In this document: positions 8,705-16,478 of the stretch, one piece after another
Layout of the letters: every line of letters begins with the position of its first letter
How positions within the stretch are numbered: position 1 is the stretch's first letter
Assembly (NCBI RefSeq): GCF_000400715.1
Contig: NZ_KE007347.1
Span: forward strand, 753,680-817,679
DNA: 64,000 bases
Source: Acinetobacter genomosp. 15BJ
GTDB lineage: Bacteria > Pseudomonadota > Gammaproteobacteria > Pseudomonadales > Moraxellaceae
Reading direction: 5' to 3'
The notes under the pieces: model-generated
Told to the model about the DNA's origin: nothing
Seen by the model: only the letters and a program-made list of their open reading frames with translations
The model's database searches: none
Position numbers and translations under genes: made by a program

Positions 8705-10642
8705 ATGCGATTTCAACTCTTAATCGGTATGATCCTTGGATTAAATACCACAGCGTGGGCTGGGAATGAGTTTTTACATCCCGATCAAGCTTTTAAGTTC
8801 CAAGCCAGTTCAATTTCCAAAGAAAAGGCTGAACTCAATTGGGACATCGTCCCCAATTATTATTTATATCATGACCAGTTTAAGCTGAGCGTGAATGGTA
8901 AAAATATTGACTTAAAATTACCTAAAGGACAGGAAAAAGATGACCCAACCTTTGGTAAGACGGATGTACATTATAATCAAGTCACAGCTCAATTCGAGGT
9001 GCAGCCGAATCAGCTATACAGTGTGCAATGGCAGGGATGTGCTGATGATGGGCTCTGTTATCCCGTACAAAGAACAACGATTCAAACCGATGCAACAGGT
9101 TTATTGCCACAACAAAAGTTAGGATCAGCACAAACTAAATTGGCACTTTTAGTTCAAGAGCCAGAAAAAACGACCGATACTTCGGAGGCGTTGAATCACC
9201 AAGACTTAAATACTGCCCAGAGTGAGTCTATACAGGCTGAAGCAATTAAACCCAGTGAAGATACTCAACAGACCAATGATTCTACGGACACAGTGAATAT
9301 TCAGCAAGATTCAGTAACGCAGAGTACAACGGCTGCTGCTGAATCAAGCAGCCAGCAGCAGGTCGCTAGCAAAACATTCAAGCAAGATTGGAACAATGAT
9401 CAGTTTTTCCTTAGCCTTCTCTCCAACCAAACGGTTTGGCTTAATCTTATTGCATTCTTGGGGTTTGGCGTTTTATTGGCATTTTTACCCTGTTCTTTGC
9501 CCTTGATTCCGATTTTGTCCAGTATTTTGGTACAACAGAACAAGAGGCGTAAAGCAGCACTGATTGCGCTGACTTTTGTCACCAGTATGGCCTTGGTCTA
9601 TGCCGTCATGGGATTTGTGGTGTCACAAATTGGCTTTAATGTTCAGCGTTGGTTTCAAAACCCAATGGTGATCGGCTTATTTGTACTGATGTTTATTGCA
9701 TTTGCACTCAATTTATTTGGCTTATATCAGCTCTCTCTACCGCAGTCCGTATTGCAACGTTTAGATCGAATCCAACAAGGTCAAAAGGGCGGTACGCTAT
9801 TCAGTGCTGCGATCATGGGAGCATTATCTGCTTTGATCGTAGGCCCTTGTATGAGTGCACCACTTGCAGGTGCTTTACTCTATGTTTCCCAGCTTGAACA
9901 TGGCATGTTAGGCGGGCTTTACTTATTCCTGATGGGCTTGGGCATCGGCATTCCAATTTTTATTGCCAGTGTTTTTGGAGCGAAGTATCTGCCTAAACCA
10001 GGACTATGGATGGAGCGTCTCAAGTTCTGTTTTGGTTTTGTTATGTTAGCTTTAGCGGTGTATTTTGCTCGGCCTTTATTAGCAAGTGCTTTGTATTATT
10101 CAGTTCTTGCGCTTGTTTTGATTGCAATGGCAGGTTATCTGATCGTGGTGTTGCGATATGTGCAAAAGCTTTCTTACCGACTGATGCTGCTTGGTCTTGT
10201 TGGGTTGCTCACAGCAAGCAGCATTTGGCAAATACACTTAGCAACATCTTCTTTTCATCAGCAACGATTATCCTCCTTACATGTATGGACGGTGGTTAGA
10301 ACTCAACATGAACTTGAACAGGCGCTGACACAGCATCCGAATCAAGCGGTATTGATTGATGTTTATGCAGACTGGTGTGTGGCTTGCCAACCGATTGAGC
10401 GAGATGTTTTACCTTCTGCTGCTGTACAGGCGGCGATTGAAAATGTGGTGAGAATTAAACTTGATTTAACCCATTATGAGGCTTCTCAGGACATCATTTT
10501 GAAGAAATGGCAAATTTTAGGACCTCCAACAGTTTTATTTCTCGATCCAAGTCATCAGGAAATTCGAGATTTACGCTTGACGGGGACTTATAGCGCGAAG
10601 CAATTGGTTCAAAATATTCAGTTAATGTCTGGGGAGAAATGA
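8705..10642 (+). CDS. dsbD: Thiol:disulfide interchange protein DsbD
   Basis: Carries electrons from cytoplasmic thioredoxin across the inner membrane to periplasmic DsbC/DsbG-type proteins. The 645 residues begin with a signal peptide (cut near AWA-GN), then the periplasmic alpha domain with C112/C118 in GCADDGLCYPV. A long Gln/Thr/Ser-rich linker (about 130-228) leads to eight or so transmembrane segments containing FLPCSLPLIP and VGPCMSAPLAGAL, the two redox cysteines of the beta domain. The C-terminal thioredoxin-like gamma domain has C558/C561 in DWCVACQPIE. The linker is unusually long for the family. It overlaps the next gene by 4 bases. All six expected cysteines are present. Confidence 0.95.
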   Translation: MRFQLLIGMILGLNTTAWAGNEFLHPDQAFKFQASSISKEKAELNWDIVPNYYLYHDQFKLSVNGKNIDLKLPKGQEKDDPTFGKTDVHYNQVTAQFEVQPNQLYSVQWQGCADDGLCYPVQRTTIQTDATGLLPQQKLGSAQTKLALLVQEPEKTTDTSEALNHQDLNTAQSESIQAEAIKPSEDTQQTNDSTDTVNIQQDSVTQSTTAAAESSSQQQVASKTFKQDWNNDQFFLSLLSNQTVWLNLIAFLGFGVLLAFLPCSLPLIPILSSILVQQNKRRKAALIALTFVTSMALVYAVMGFVVSQIGFNVQRWFQNPMVIGLFVLMFIAFALNLFGLYQLSLPQSVLQRLDRIQQGQKGGTLFSAAIMGALSALIVGPCMSAPLAGALLYVSQLEHGMLGGLYLFLMGLGIGIPIFIASVFGAKYLPKPGLWMERLKFCFGFVMLALAVYFARPLLASALYYSVLALVLIAMAGYLIVVLRYVQKLSYRLMLLGLVGLLTASSIWQIHLATSSFHQQRLSSLHVWTVVRTQHELEQALTQHPNQAVLIDVYADWCVACQPIERDVLPSAAVQAAIENVVRIKLDLTHYEASQDIILKKWQILGPPTVLFLDPSHQEIRDLRLTGTYSAKQLVQNIQLMSGEK

Positions 10643-11490
10643 TGTTTATTTCTTCAGAAGCCTTACATCTCTGGATCTTTATTTTGCCGTGGTCATTATT
10701 GATTATTCTGGCGGGACTATGCAGCGTGCAGCTATTCGGCCTGTATTTAAGTCGTCGCTTTCTCTGGTCAACAGCGATTTGGCAGGTTTATAAGGATTCG
10801 CTCTGGACCGCGATTTTGATCGGACTGCTTGCTGCACGATTCGGTTTTGTCGTGATACATGCAGATGTTTACTTCGCTCATCCGATTGATATTTTGAAGA
10901 TTCAGGATAAAGGCTTTCATCTCTATAGTGGCTTGGTAGCTGCGAGTGTGTGGTTTATTTGGAAAAATCGTTTTTTAAACTATGTCGTCATTGCGGGGAG
11001 CTTGGTCATCTTCTTTGCTGTGCAATTGGGTGGCCTAGGTATACACAAGAGATTTCAGACTGAACAACAATATCCAGAACTAACTTTTTCTGATCTTAAT
11101 CAGCAAGCCCAATCTTTAACTCAATTTGTAGGTCAACCGACAGTCATTAATCTATGGGCCAGTTGGTGTCCACCTTGTCACCGTGAAATGCCTGTGCTGT
11201 ATCAGGCTCAACACGATCATCCTCATGTTCAGTTTGTCATGCTGAATCAGGGTGAAACCCCCGATGTGATTCACAATTATTTGCGGAAGCATCAATTCCA
11301 GTTTCAGCATGTGTTATCTGATCCGTATGGAGAAATGGCGGAGCAGATGAATATGTTTGGACTGCCAAGCACTTTGTTTTTCAATGCACAAGGACAGTTA
11401 GTGGAACGTCATTTAGGCGAACTTACGCCTGCAATGCTGAAACAATATTTACAAAAAATCACTCAACTTAATGAGGGAGTCTCTCAATGA
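10639..11490 (+). CDS. Membrane-anchored TlpA-type thioredoxin with Lgt-like N-terminus
   Basis: A 283-residue fusion. Residues about 8-130 contain four hydrophobic helices whose central part (LLAARFGFVVIHADVYFA, then HPIDILKIQDKGFHLYSG) resembles prolipoprotein diacylglyceryl transferase, but with the usual H-G-G stretch changed to H-L-Y-S-G and far too short for an active Lgt. Residues about 145-280 are a periplasmic TlpA/ResA-like thioredoxin domain with the redox pair C177/C180 in WASWCPPCHRE and a cis-proline in FGLPSTLFF. It overlaps both dsbD and the dsbG-type gene by 4 bases, so it is likely a partner drawing electrons from DsbD. The substrate is unknown. Confidence 0.85.
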   Translation: MMFISSEALHLWIFILPWSLLIILAGLCSVQLFGLYLSRRFLWSTAIWQVYKDSLWTAILIGLLAARFGFVVIHADVYFAHPIDILKIQDKGFHLYSGLVAASVWFIWKNRFLNYVVIAGSLVIFFAVQLGGLGIHKRFQTEQQYPELTFSDLNQQAQSLTQFVGQPTVINLWASWCPPCHREMPVLYQAQHDHPHVQFVMLNQGETPDVIHNYLRKHQFQFQHVLSDPYGEMAEQMNMFGLPSTLFFNAQGQLVERHLGELTPAMLKQYLQKITQLNEGVSQ

Positions 11491-12233
11491 ATCGATATCT
11501 TAAACTCTTGGCAGTGACGGCATTTGCAATGTCTTCAACACCGCTTATTGCCGCAGTTCCAAATATTAAACAAAAACTGGAAAAAGAAGGTTTTAGCTTT
11601 GTAAAGCAAATTGAAGCGCCAGCACAAATGACGGGTTGGGCTGGGCATATGCAGCAAAATCCAATGACAGTTTTTATCTCAAATGACAATAAATATTATA
11701 TTGTTGGGGATTTGCATAATGCCAAAGGTGATAATTTAACCGTTGATGCGCTGAATAAGCATGTGAAGCAATCTGTTTTGGATGATGTTTGGAAAAGTCT
11801 GGAAAAATCGGCTTGGATTCAGGATGGCAATGTCAAAGCACCCCGGATTATTTATGTCTTCTCCGATCCAAATTGTCCGTATTGTCATGCTTTTTGGGAA
11901 AAGGCCCGTCCGTATGTGAAAGCAGGTAAAGTGCAATTACGTCATATTCAAGTTGGTGTGATTCGTTCTGAAAGCCGAGGGCAGGCCGCAACACTGCTGG
12001 CTGCTTCAAATCCGCAACAGGTTTTTGAAGCATTTAATGCGGCGAAAGGGAAACAAAAACTGAAAGAATTAAAACCGATTCCGACACATCTAGCAGAAAA
12101 ACTGGAAGCTAATGAAGAGATGATGAATAAATATGGCTTTTTTGCGACGCCGGCTTTAGTCTGGAAGAATGCTCAGGGCGGATTAGAAACGGCACAGGGT
12201 CTACCTAAGGATCTAAAAAGTGTTTTTGAATAG
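11487..12233 (+). CDS. dsbG: Periplasmic disulfide isomerase/reductase, DsbG type
   Basis: A 248-residue secreted protein with a signal peptide (MNRYLKLLAVTAFAMSS, cut after IAA), an N-terminal dimerisation domain (about 25-90) and a thioredoxin-fold catalytic domain with C130/C133 in DPNCPYCHAFWEK and cis-Pro in FFATPALVW. The CPYC active site matches DsbG rather than DsbC (CGYC). DsbG protects or reduces sulfenylated and misoxidised cysteines in the periplasm and is kept reduced by DsbD, encoded two genes upstream in the same overlapping operon. A DsbC-like isomerase role remains possible. Confidence 0.88.
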   Translation: MNRYLKLLAVTAFAMSSTPLIAAVPNIKQKLEKEGFSFVKQIEAPAQMTGWAGHMQQNPMTVFISNDNKYYIVGDLHNAKGDNLTVDALNKHVKQSVLDDVWKSLEKSAWIQDGNVKAPRIIYVFSDPNCPYCHAFWEKARPYVKAGKVQLRHIQVGVIRSESRGQAATLLAASNPQQVFEAFNAAKGKQKLKELKPIPTHLAEKLEANEEMMNKYGFFATPALVWKNAQGGLETAQGLPKDLKSVFE

Positions 12234-12278
12234 AAACTTGTGAATGGAAATATGGATTCATAGCGGGATGAATCAAAC

Positions 12279-12307
12279 AAAAAGGACGTTATGAAAACGT
12301 CCTTTTT
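12279..12307 (+). terminator. Bidirectional terminator after dsbG
   Basis: Stem AAAGGACGTT / AACGTCCTTT with a five-base loop, flanked by an A-run on one side and a T-run on the other. It lies between dsbG and the convergent acyl-CoA dehydrogenase gene and can serve both. Confidence 0.9.
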
Positions 12308-12328
12308 AGGTTATTGCCGATTCACAAA

Positions 12329-13528
12329 TTATTTCAGTTCACTTGATGATTTACCCAATTCACGGCGGGCAATGATCAATTGCTGAATTTGTTGCGTACC
12401 TTCAAAAATATCCAGAATTTTTGAATCACGCGCCCATTTTTCCAATAATTCATCTTCACCATAGCCGACACTTGCCGCTAGCTCGACACATTTGAGTGTG
12501 ATCTCATTCCCTACACGACCCGCTTTGGCTTTGGCAATCGACGCTTCTTTCGAGTTCGGCTTTTTATTGTCTGCCATCCATGTTGCTTTGATCATTAATA
12601 ATCGTGCAGCTTCCCATTCAGCTTCCATTCGATAGATTTGTGCAGCTAGGTTTGAGGTCTGTAAGTAGGGTGTTGCGTAGTCAGGATCAAGCTGATCTTT
12701 AAAAATTTCTTTGATACGTTCTAGGGATGCTTTGGCGCAACCGATCGCCATTGCTGCGACCAGTGGACGGGTGTTGTCAAAGGTTTCCATTACACCAGCG
12801 AAACCTTTAGCCACATCAATTTCAGGGTTGCCCAATAAATTGGCAGCAGGCACACGACAGTCAATAAAGCTGATTACAGCAGTATCTGAGGCTTTAATCC
12901 CCAGTTTGTGCTCAAGACGTTCAACTTTCATGCCTGCTGTGCCTTTCGGTACCACAAAAGACTTGATCGCAGCACGACCTAATTTTTTATCCAAGGTTGC
13001 CCAGACCACAACCGAATCAGCACGTTCACCTGAAGTGACGAAGATCTTTTCGCCATTCAGAATATAATCATCACCATCTTTGGTCGCCGTGGTGCGGATT
13101 GCGGCCGAATCTGAACCACAACCCGGCTCGGTAATCGCCATCGCAGCCCAAGTCCCTTTGAAACGTTCTAGCTGTTCGTCATTGGCAACCGCTGCAATTG
13201 CTGAGTTGCCCAAGCCTTGGCGAGGCATACTGAGTAACAAACCTGTATCGCCATAACACATTTCAATGATACCTAGTGCTGCTGACATATTGCCGCCATT
13301 TACAATGGCATCAAGATTGGCAGTGCCACGTTTACTGGCATTGGCTGCACCAACACCTTCACCACTTTCATTCATACCATCCAGTAATGCCGCCAGCATA
13401 TCCAGTTCTTTCGGGTAGGCATGTTCAGCTTTATCGTATTTTCGTGAAATCGGACGTAGAACATTGAGTGCTGTTTCGTGTGCTTGATCAACTAGCATTT
13501 TAAATTTTTTCGGATTTTGTAAATTCAT
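12329..13528 (-). CDS. Acyl-CoA dehydrogenase, catalytically complete
   Basis: FAD-dependent dehydrogenase of 399 residues that would introduce a trans-2 double bond into an acyl-CoA. Family features are visible in order: WAAMAITEPGCGSDSAAIRT (substrate/FAD loop), FVTSGERADSVVVWA, KLGIKASDTAVISF, and near the C-terminus LDIFEGTQQIQQLIIARREL, which holds the catalytic glutamate. GGAG precedes the ATG. It is 15 bases downstream of a second acyl-CoA dehydrogenase gene on the same strand, and the two are likely one operon. The chain-length specificity cannot be read. A heteromeric enzyme with the neighbour is possible. Confidence 0.9.
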   Translation of the reverse strand: MNLQNPKKFKMLVDQAHETALNVLRPISRKYDKAEHAYPKELDMLAALLDGMNESGEGVGAANASKRGTANLDAIVNGGNMSAALGIIEMCYGDTGLLLSMPRQGLGNSAIAAVANDEQLERFKGTWAAMAITEPGCGSDSAAIRTTATKDGDDYILNGEKIFVTSGERADSVVVWATLDKKLGRAAIKSFVVPKGTAGMKVERLEHKLGIKASDTAVISFIDCRVPAANLLGNPEIDVAKGFAGVMETFDNTRPLVAAMAIGCAKASLERIKEIFKDQLDPDYATPYLQTSNLAAQIYRMEAEWEAARLLMIKATWMADNKKPNSKEASIAKAKAGRVGNEITLKCVELAASVGYGEDELLEKWARDSKILDIFEGTQQIQQLIIARRELGKSSSELK

Positions 13529-13543
13529 TATTTTTCTCCAAAA

Positions 13544-14839
13544 TTAAGCATGTAAGCCAGAATGCAAGATTGCAGTCGCACGTAGATCACGATACCAACG
13601 CTCAACAGGATGCTCTTTGGTAAAGCCATGACCACCTAAGATCTGTACACCATCGGTACCCATTTTCATTGATTTTTCTGCACAGAGCAGGCGGGCCAAG
13701 TAAGCTTCTCGATGAAACGGTTTGCCAGCTTCTGCCAAACTCGCTGCATTTAAAACCAGCATACGCATAGCATCAATTTCGATAGCCATATCTGCAATCA
13801 TAAAAGCGACACTTTGACGATGAGAGATTGGCTCACCGAAGGCAGTACGTTCATTGGCATATTTAATACAGTAGGCTTTGATCGCTTCACAAGTCCCAAT
13901 TGCCATAGCACACCACATCAAATTGCCAAGATCGACAAAAGCAGTGTAATCAAAATCAGCATCCCCTAAGCGTAAGGCTGGCGTTTGATTAAATTGAAGG
14001 GTCGCCGTTTCAGCAGCTTTTAGGCCCATTGCAGGGTTGGCTTTGATGGCAATCGTTTTATTGGATTGCACCACGAAAATATCAGGTTGACCGTTGAACT
14101 CCGCACTGACCAAGAAGACATCAGCAATATCACCTAAAAGCACTAAGCTTTTTTCACCCGTGATATAGAACTGGCCGTTGGCTTCGGTGGCAGTGGTTTT
14201 TAACTGATATGGGTTAAAAGCAGCTGTTGTTTCTTGAAAGGCAAAGGTTGCTGTGACATCAGTATCTTCTGCAAATACAGGTAAGTACATCGATTGAACT
14301 TGTGTTGAACCCCAACGCGTAATCGCATTGATAACACTGAAGGTGCTGAGTAAACCTGCAGTAAGACTGAAATCACCCTTAGCCAAGCTTTCTGCAATCA
14401 GAATATTACTGACAATATTTTGTTCTGCTGCCACACCACCCAATGCCTCTGGCAAAGCATAATAGTTGAGACCCAAATCAACCAAATGTTGCCACAGTTC
14501 TTCTGGGAATTGTGCATGATGATCTGCATCATGTGCCAATGTGTACAGGACTTCTTCAGCAAATTGTGACATGGCGTCAACGGTCATTTGCTGTTCTTCA
14601 GTCAGACTGAGATCAAACAGATTTTTGTTAGTCTGATTTGGGAGACGTTGTTTATCGAGTGGTTGTGGCTTAAATGCTTTTTGTGTTTTATTGAGTACTT
14701 TAAAGCCCGTTTTTGAACCTTGATATAATGATTTCTCTACAAATTTTCTTAATTTGAGTTGATCAAGCATTTCGCTTCCTGCGAGTTTTGTGATCAAAGA
14801 TAGCCCAAATCCCTGAGCTTTATTCATCATATTCGACAT
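13544..14839 (-). CDS. Acyl-CoA dehydrogenase-family protein lacking the C-terminal catalytic glutamate
   Basis: A 431-residue acyl-CoA dehydrogenase-fold protein. About 65 extra N-terminal residues precede the core (LSLTEEQQMTVDAMSQFAEE). The core continues with FAFQETTAAFNPYQLKTTA, YITGEKSLVLLGDIADVFLV and MKMGTDGVQILGGHGFTKEH. The chain then ends at VERWYRDLRATAILHSGLHA, where active relatives carry the Glu-Gly-Thr segment and a final helix. Either catalysis uses another residue or this is a non-catalytic partner of the adjacent dehydrogenase. AGGATAAAACC upstream of the ATG is a good ribosome site. It appears to be the first gene of the two-gene unit. Confidence 0.85.
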   Translation of the reverse strand: MSNMMNKAQGFGLSLITKLAGSEMLDQLKLRKFVEKSLYQGSKTGFKVLNKTQKAFKPQPLDKQRLPNQTNKNLFDLSLTEEQQMTVDAMSQFAEEVLYTLAHDADHHAQFPEELWQHLVDLGLNYYALPEALGGVAAEQNIVSNILIAESLAKGDFSLTAGLLSTFSVINAITRWGSTQVQSMYLPVFAEDTDVTATFAFQETTAAFNPYQLKTTATEANGQFYITGEKSLVLLGDIADVFLVSAEFNGQPDIFVVQSNKTIAIKANPAMGLKAAETATLQFNQTPALRLGDADFDYTAFVDLGNLMWCAMAIGTCEAIKAYCIKYANERTAFGEPISHRQSVAFMIADMAIEIDAMRMLVLNAASLAEAGKPFHREAYLARLLCAEKSMKMGTDGVQILGGHGFTKEHPVERWYRDLRATAILHSGLHA

Positions 14840-15058
14840 GGTTTTATCCTAGAGGATGGTTGTAAAATTATGCTGACATGCTCCAATGAAAAAGACTATG
14901 TCTTGTTTGACATGCCGATTGGAGAAAGATAAAGGGTAATTTGACTAACTATTGTGTTTTATCAATTTGTTTTTTAATGATTTATTAAAAATAATAGAAA
15001 ATGAAATTAAAAAAAATTGACCAAACTGACAGAGCGCTGATGTTATTGAATCGTTGTC

Positions 15059-15096
15059 TGATCACTGGGTCATATCGGAATGGCAGCCAGTGATCA
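15059..15096. repeat. Perfect 10-base inverted repeat downstream of the OprD gene
   Basis: TGATCACTGG and CCAGTGATCA separated by 18 bases, just after the stop codon of the minus-strand porin gene. It could form a terminator hairpin, but neither side has a proper T-run. The rest of 14840-15106 is AT-rich, with no other structure seen; it must hold the promoter of the dehydrogenase pair. Confidence 0.6.
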
Positions 15097-15106
15097 TGGT
15101 TTCAAC

Positions 15107-16378
15107 TTAGAAGCGTTTACTATAGTTCACGAATAAACGGTCCTCACCAAAGTCATTGCCGTGTTTCACATCATAGTCAATGCGGATGTATTGCAGTGCA
15201 AAGCCTTTGAGATAGGGTTGTTGAAAGGCGTAGTTCAGAATGAGATTGGATTCAGTCTCATGATTTTTCTCACCATTGGCTGCTTTAAAATCATGACCAT
15301 AGACATATTTCACCATTGCATTTAGCCCAGGCACGTAGTCCTTAAAATCATAGCCATACATCAGGTGATAAGACTTTTCATTCTTTTTAAAGAAGCCTGT
15401 GGCATTCCAGTTAATAAAATAGGTCTCAGGAAGAAAACCATCTGGCAAAGGATAAGCAGATTCACCAATAATCTGTTGATAACCCAAACCAAAAGACTGA
15501 TTTTTAACTTTGAACATCTCAAGAATTCCAATATTTTGGGCATCAATATCAAAGTTGCTACTGTCATTTTTGGCATTGAAATATTTGAACTTGGAGTTAA
15601 GGCTGAAATTTGGCTGCTTCCATGTATGGTCTAAGCCTAGATAGTGTTTGTTGTATAAGTCTTCTAAATTAGCAAAGTAATATTCTGCTTTAAGGGATGG
15701 GGTGAACTGATAGCGTAAATCTAGATAATTTAAACCATCCGAGTAAACGGTTTTGCCATTGGCAGTAAAGGAAAACTTGCGAAAATCCTCTTCATTGCGA
15801 GGTGATACTTTGGTGACTCGCCCAATTTCGGCATAGAGTTGATCAGAGAGTTGTGACTTTAAGTTGGCTCCCCAATAGGAAGCGAGTAACTGGCGGCTGT
15901 TATCAACTGCGGTGACTGGCAGATCAAGCCATAATTCACCAATACTGAACAAGGTTTTGTCATAACCCAGTTTAAGCGCTGCTCCATAATTTAAAAAGTC
16001 AGATACTTGTGATTGGGTTTGTGTGTCAAATGGTAAGACGGTATCAGCTACATGCTTATCTTTACTTAAACGCACTGCATATTGAACAGAAGCATCTGCA
16101 CCAATTGTGACGGGCTTATCTGCGATTTGTAGGGGTGTATCCTGCATATTTGATTTGTAGAATAAAGACGCTGCTTGTGACCAGCTACCTGTATCTTTGA
16201 GGTTTGGGTTGTCATAGTCGCGGTTGATATAGGCATTTTTCAGGGTCAATTTCCACTCTTCCTGAGTAGATTTGCCGTTTTCAGCAGCAACAACTATCGG
16301 GCTAGAAAATCCAAGCATGACGAATAAAATTGCTGCTCTTAAGTATAGCGGGTTAAATTTATGTACGTGATTCATCAT
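15107..16378 (-). CDS. OprD-family outer-membrane porin
   Basis: A 423-residue porin with a signal peptide (LRAAILFVMLGFSSPIVVAA, cut near residue 32). Long amphipathic beta-strand sequence follows, with alternating aromatic residues, ending in the strand LFVNYSKRF with a C-terminal phenylalanine. Features typical of OprD porins include WTLKNAYINRDY-like early strands (here KLTLKNAYINRDY) and YGYDFKDYVPGL near the end. Such channels admit small acids, aromatic compounds or amino acids. It lies 100 bases downstream of an MFS permease gene on the same strand, so the two probably handle the same substrate at the two membranes; that substrate is unknown. Confidence 0.85.
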   Translation of the reverse strand: MMNHVHKFNPLYLRAAILFVMLGFSSPIVVAAENGKSTQEEWKLTLKNAYINRDYDNPNLKDTGSWSQAASLFYKSNMQDTPLQIADKPVTIGADASVQYAVRLSKDKHVADTVLPFDTQTQSQVSDFLNYGAALKLGYDKTLFSIGELWLDLPVTAVDNSRQLLASYWGANLKSQLSDQLYAEIGRVTKVSPRNEEDFRKFSFTANGKTVYSDGLNYLDLRYQFTPSLKAEYYFANLEDLYNKHYLGLDHTWKQPNFSLNSKFKYFNAKNDSSNFDIDAQNIGILEMFKVKNQSFGLGYQQIIGESAYPLPDGFLPETYFINWNATGFFKKNEKSYHLMYGYDFKDYVPGLNAMVKYVYGHDFKAANGEKNHETESNLILNYAFQQPYLKGFALQYIRIDYDVKHGNDFGEDRLFVNYSKRF

Positions 16379-16478
16379 CCATATCCAATTTTAGTACGCC
16401 ATCCCTCGGCGCTATTATTTTAAAATTCAGATTGAGCACCTTCCTTCATACAGCTTAAAGGAAGGGCGGTAATAACTT

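Noticed and set aside
10006..10299. Alternative-frame ORF inside the DsbD membrane region
   Set aside because: Hydrophobic codons in the true frame generate a Cys/Phe-rich shadow; the real frame has all DsbD motifs.
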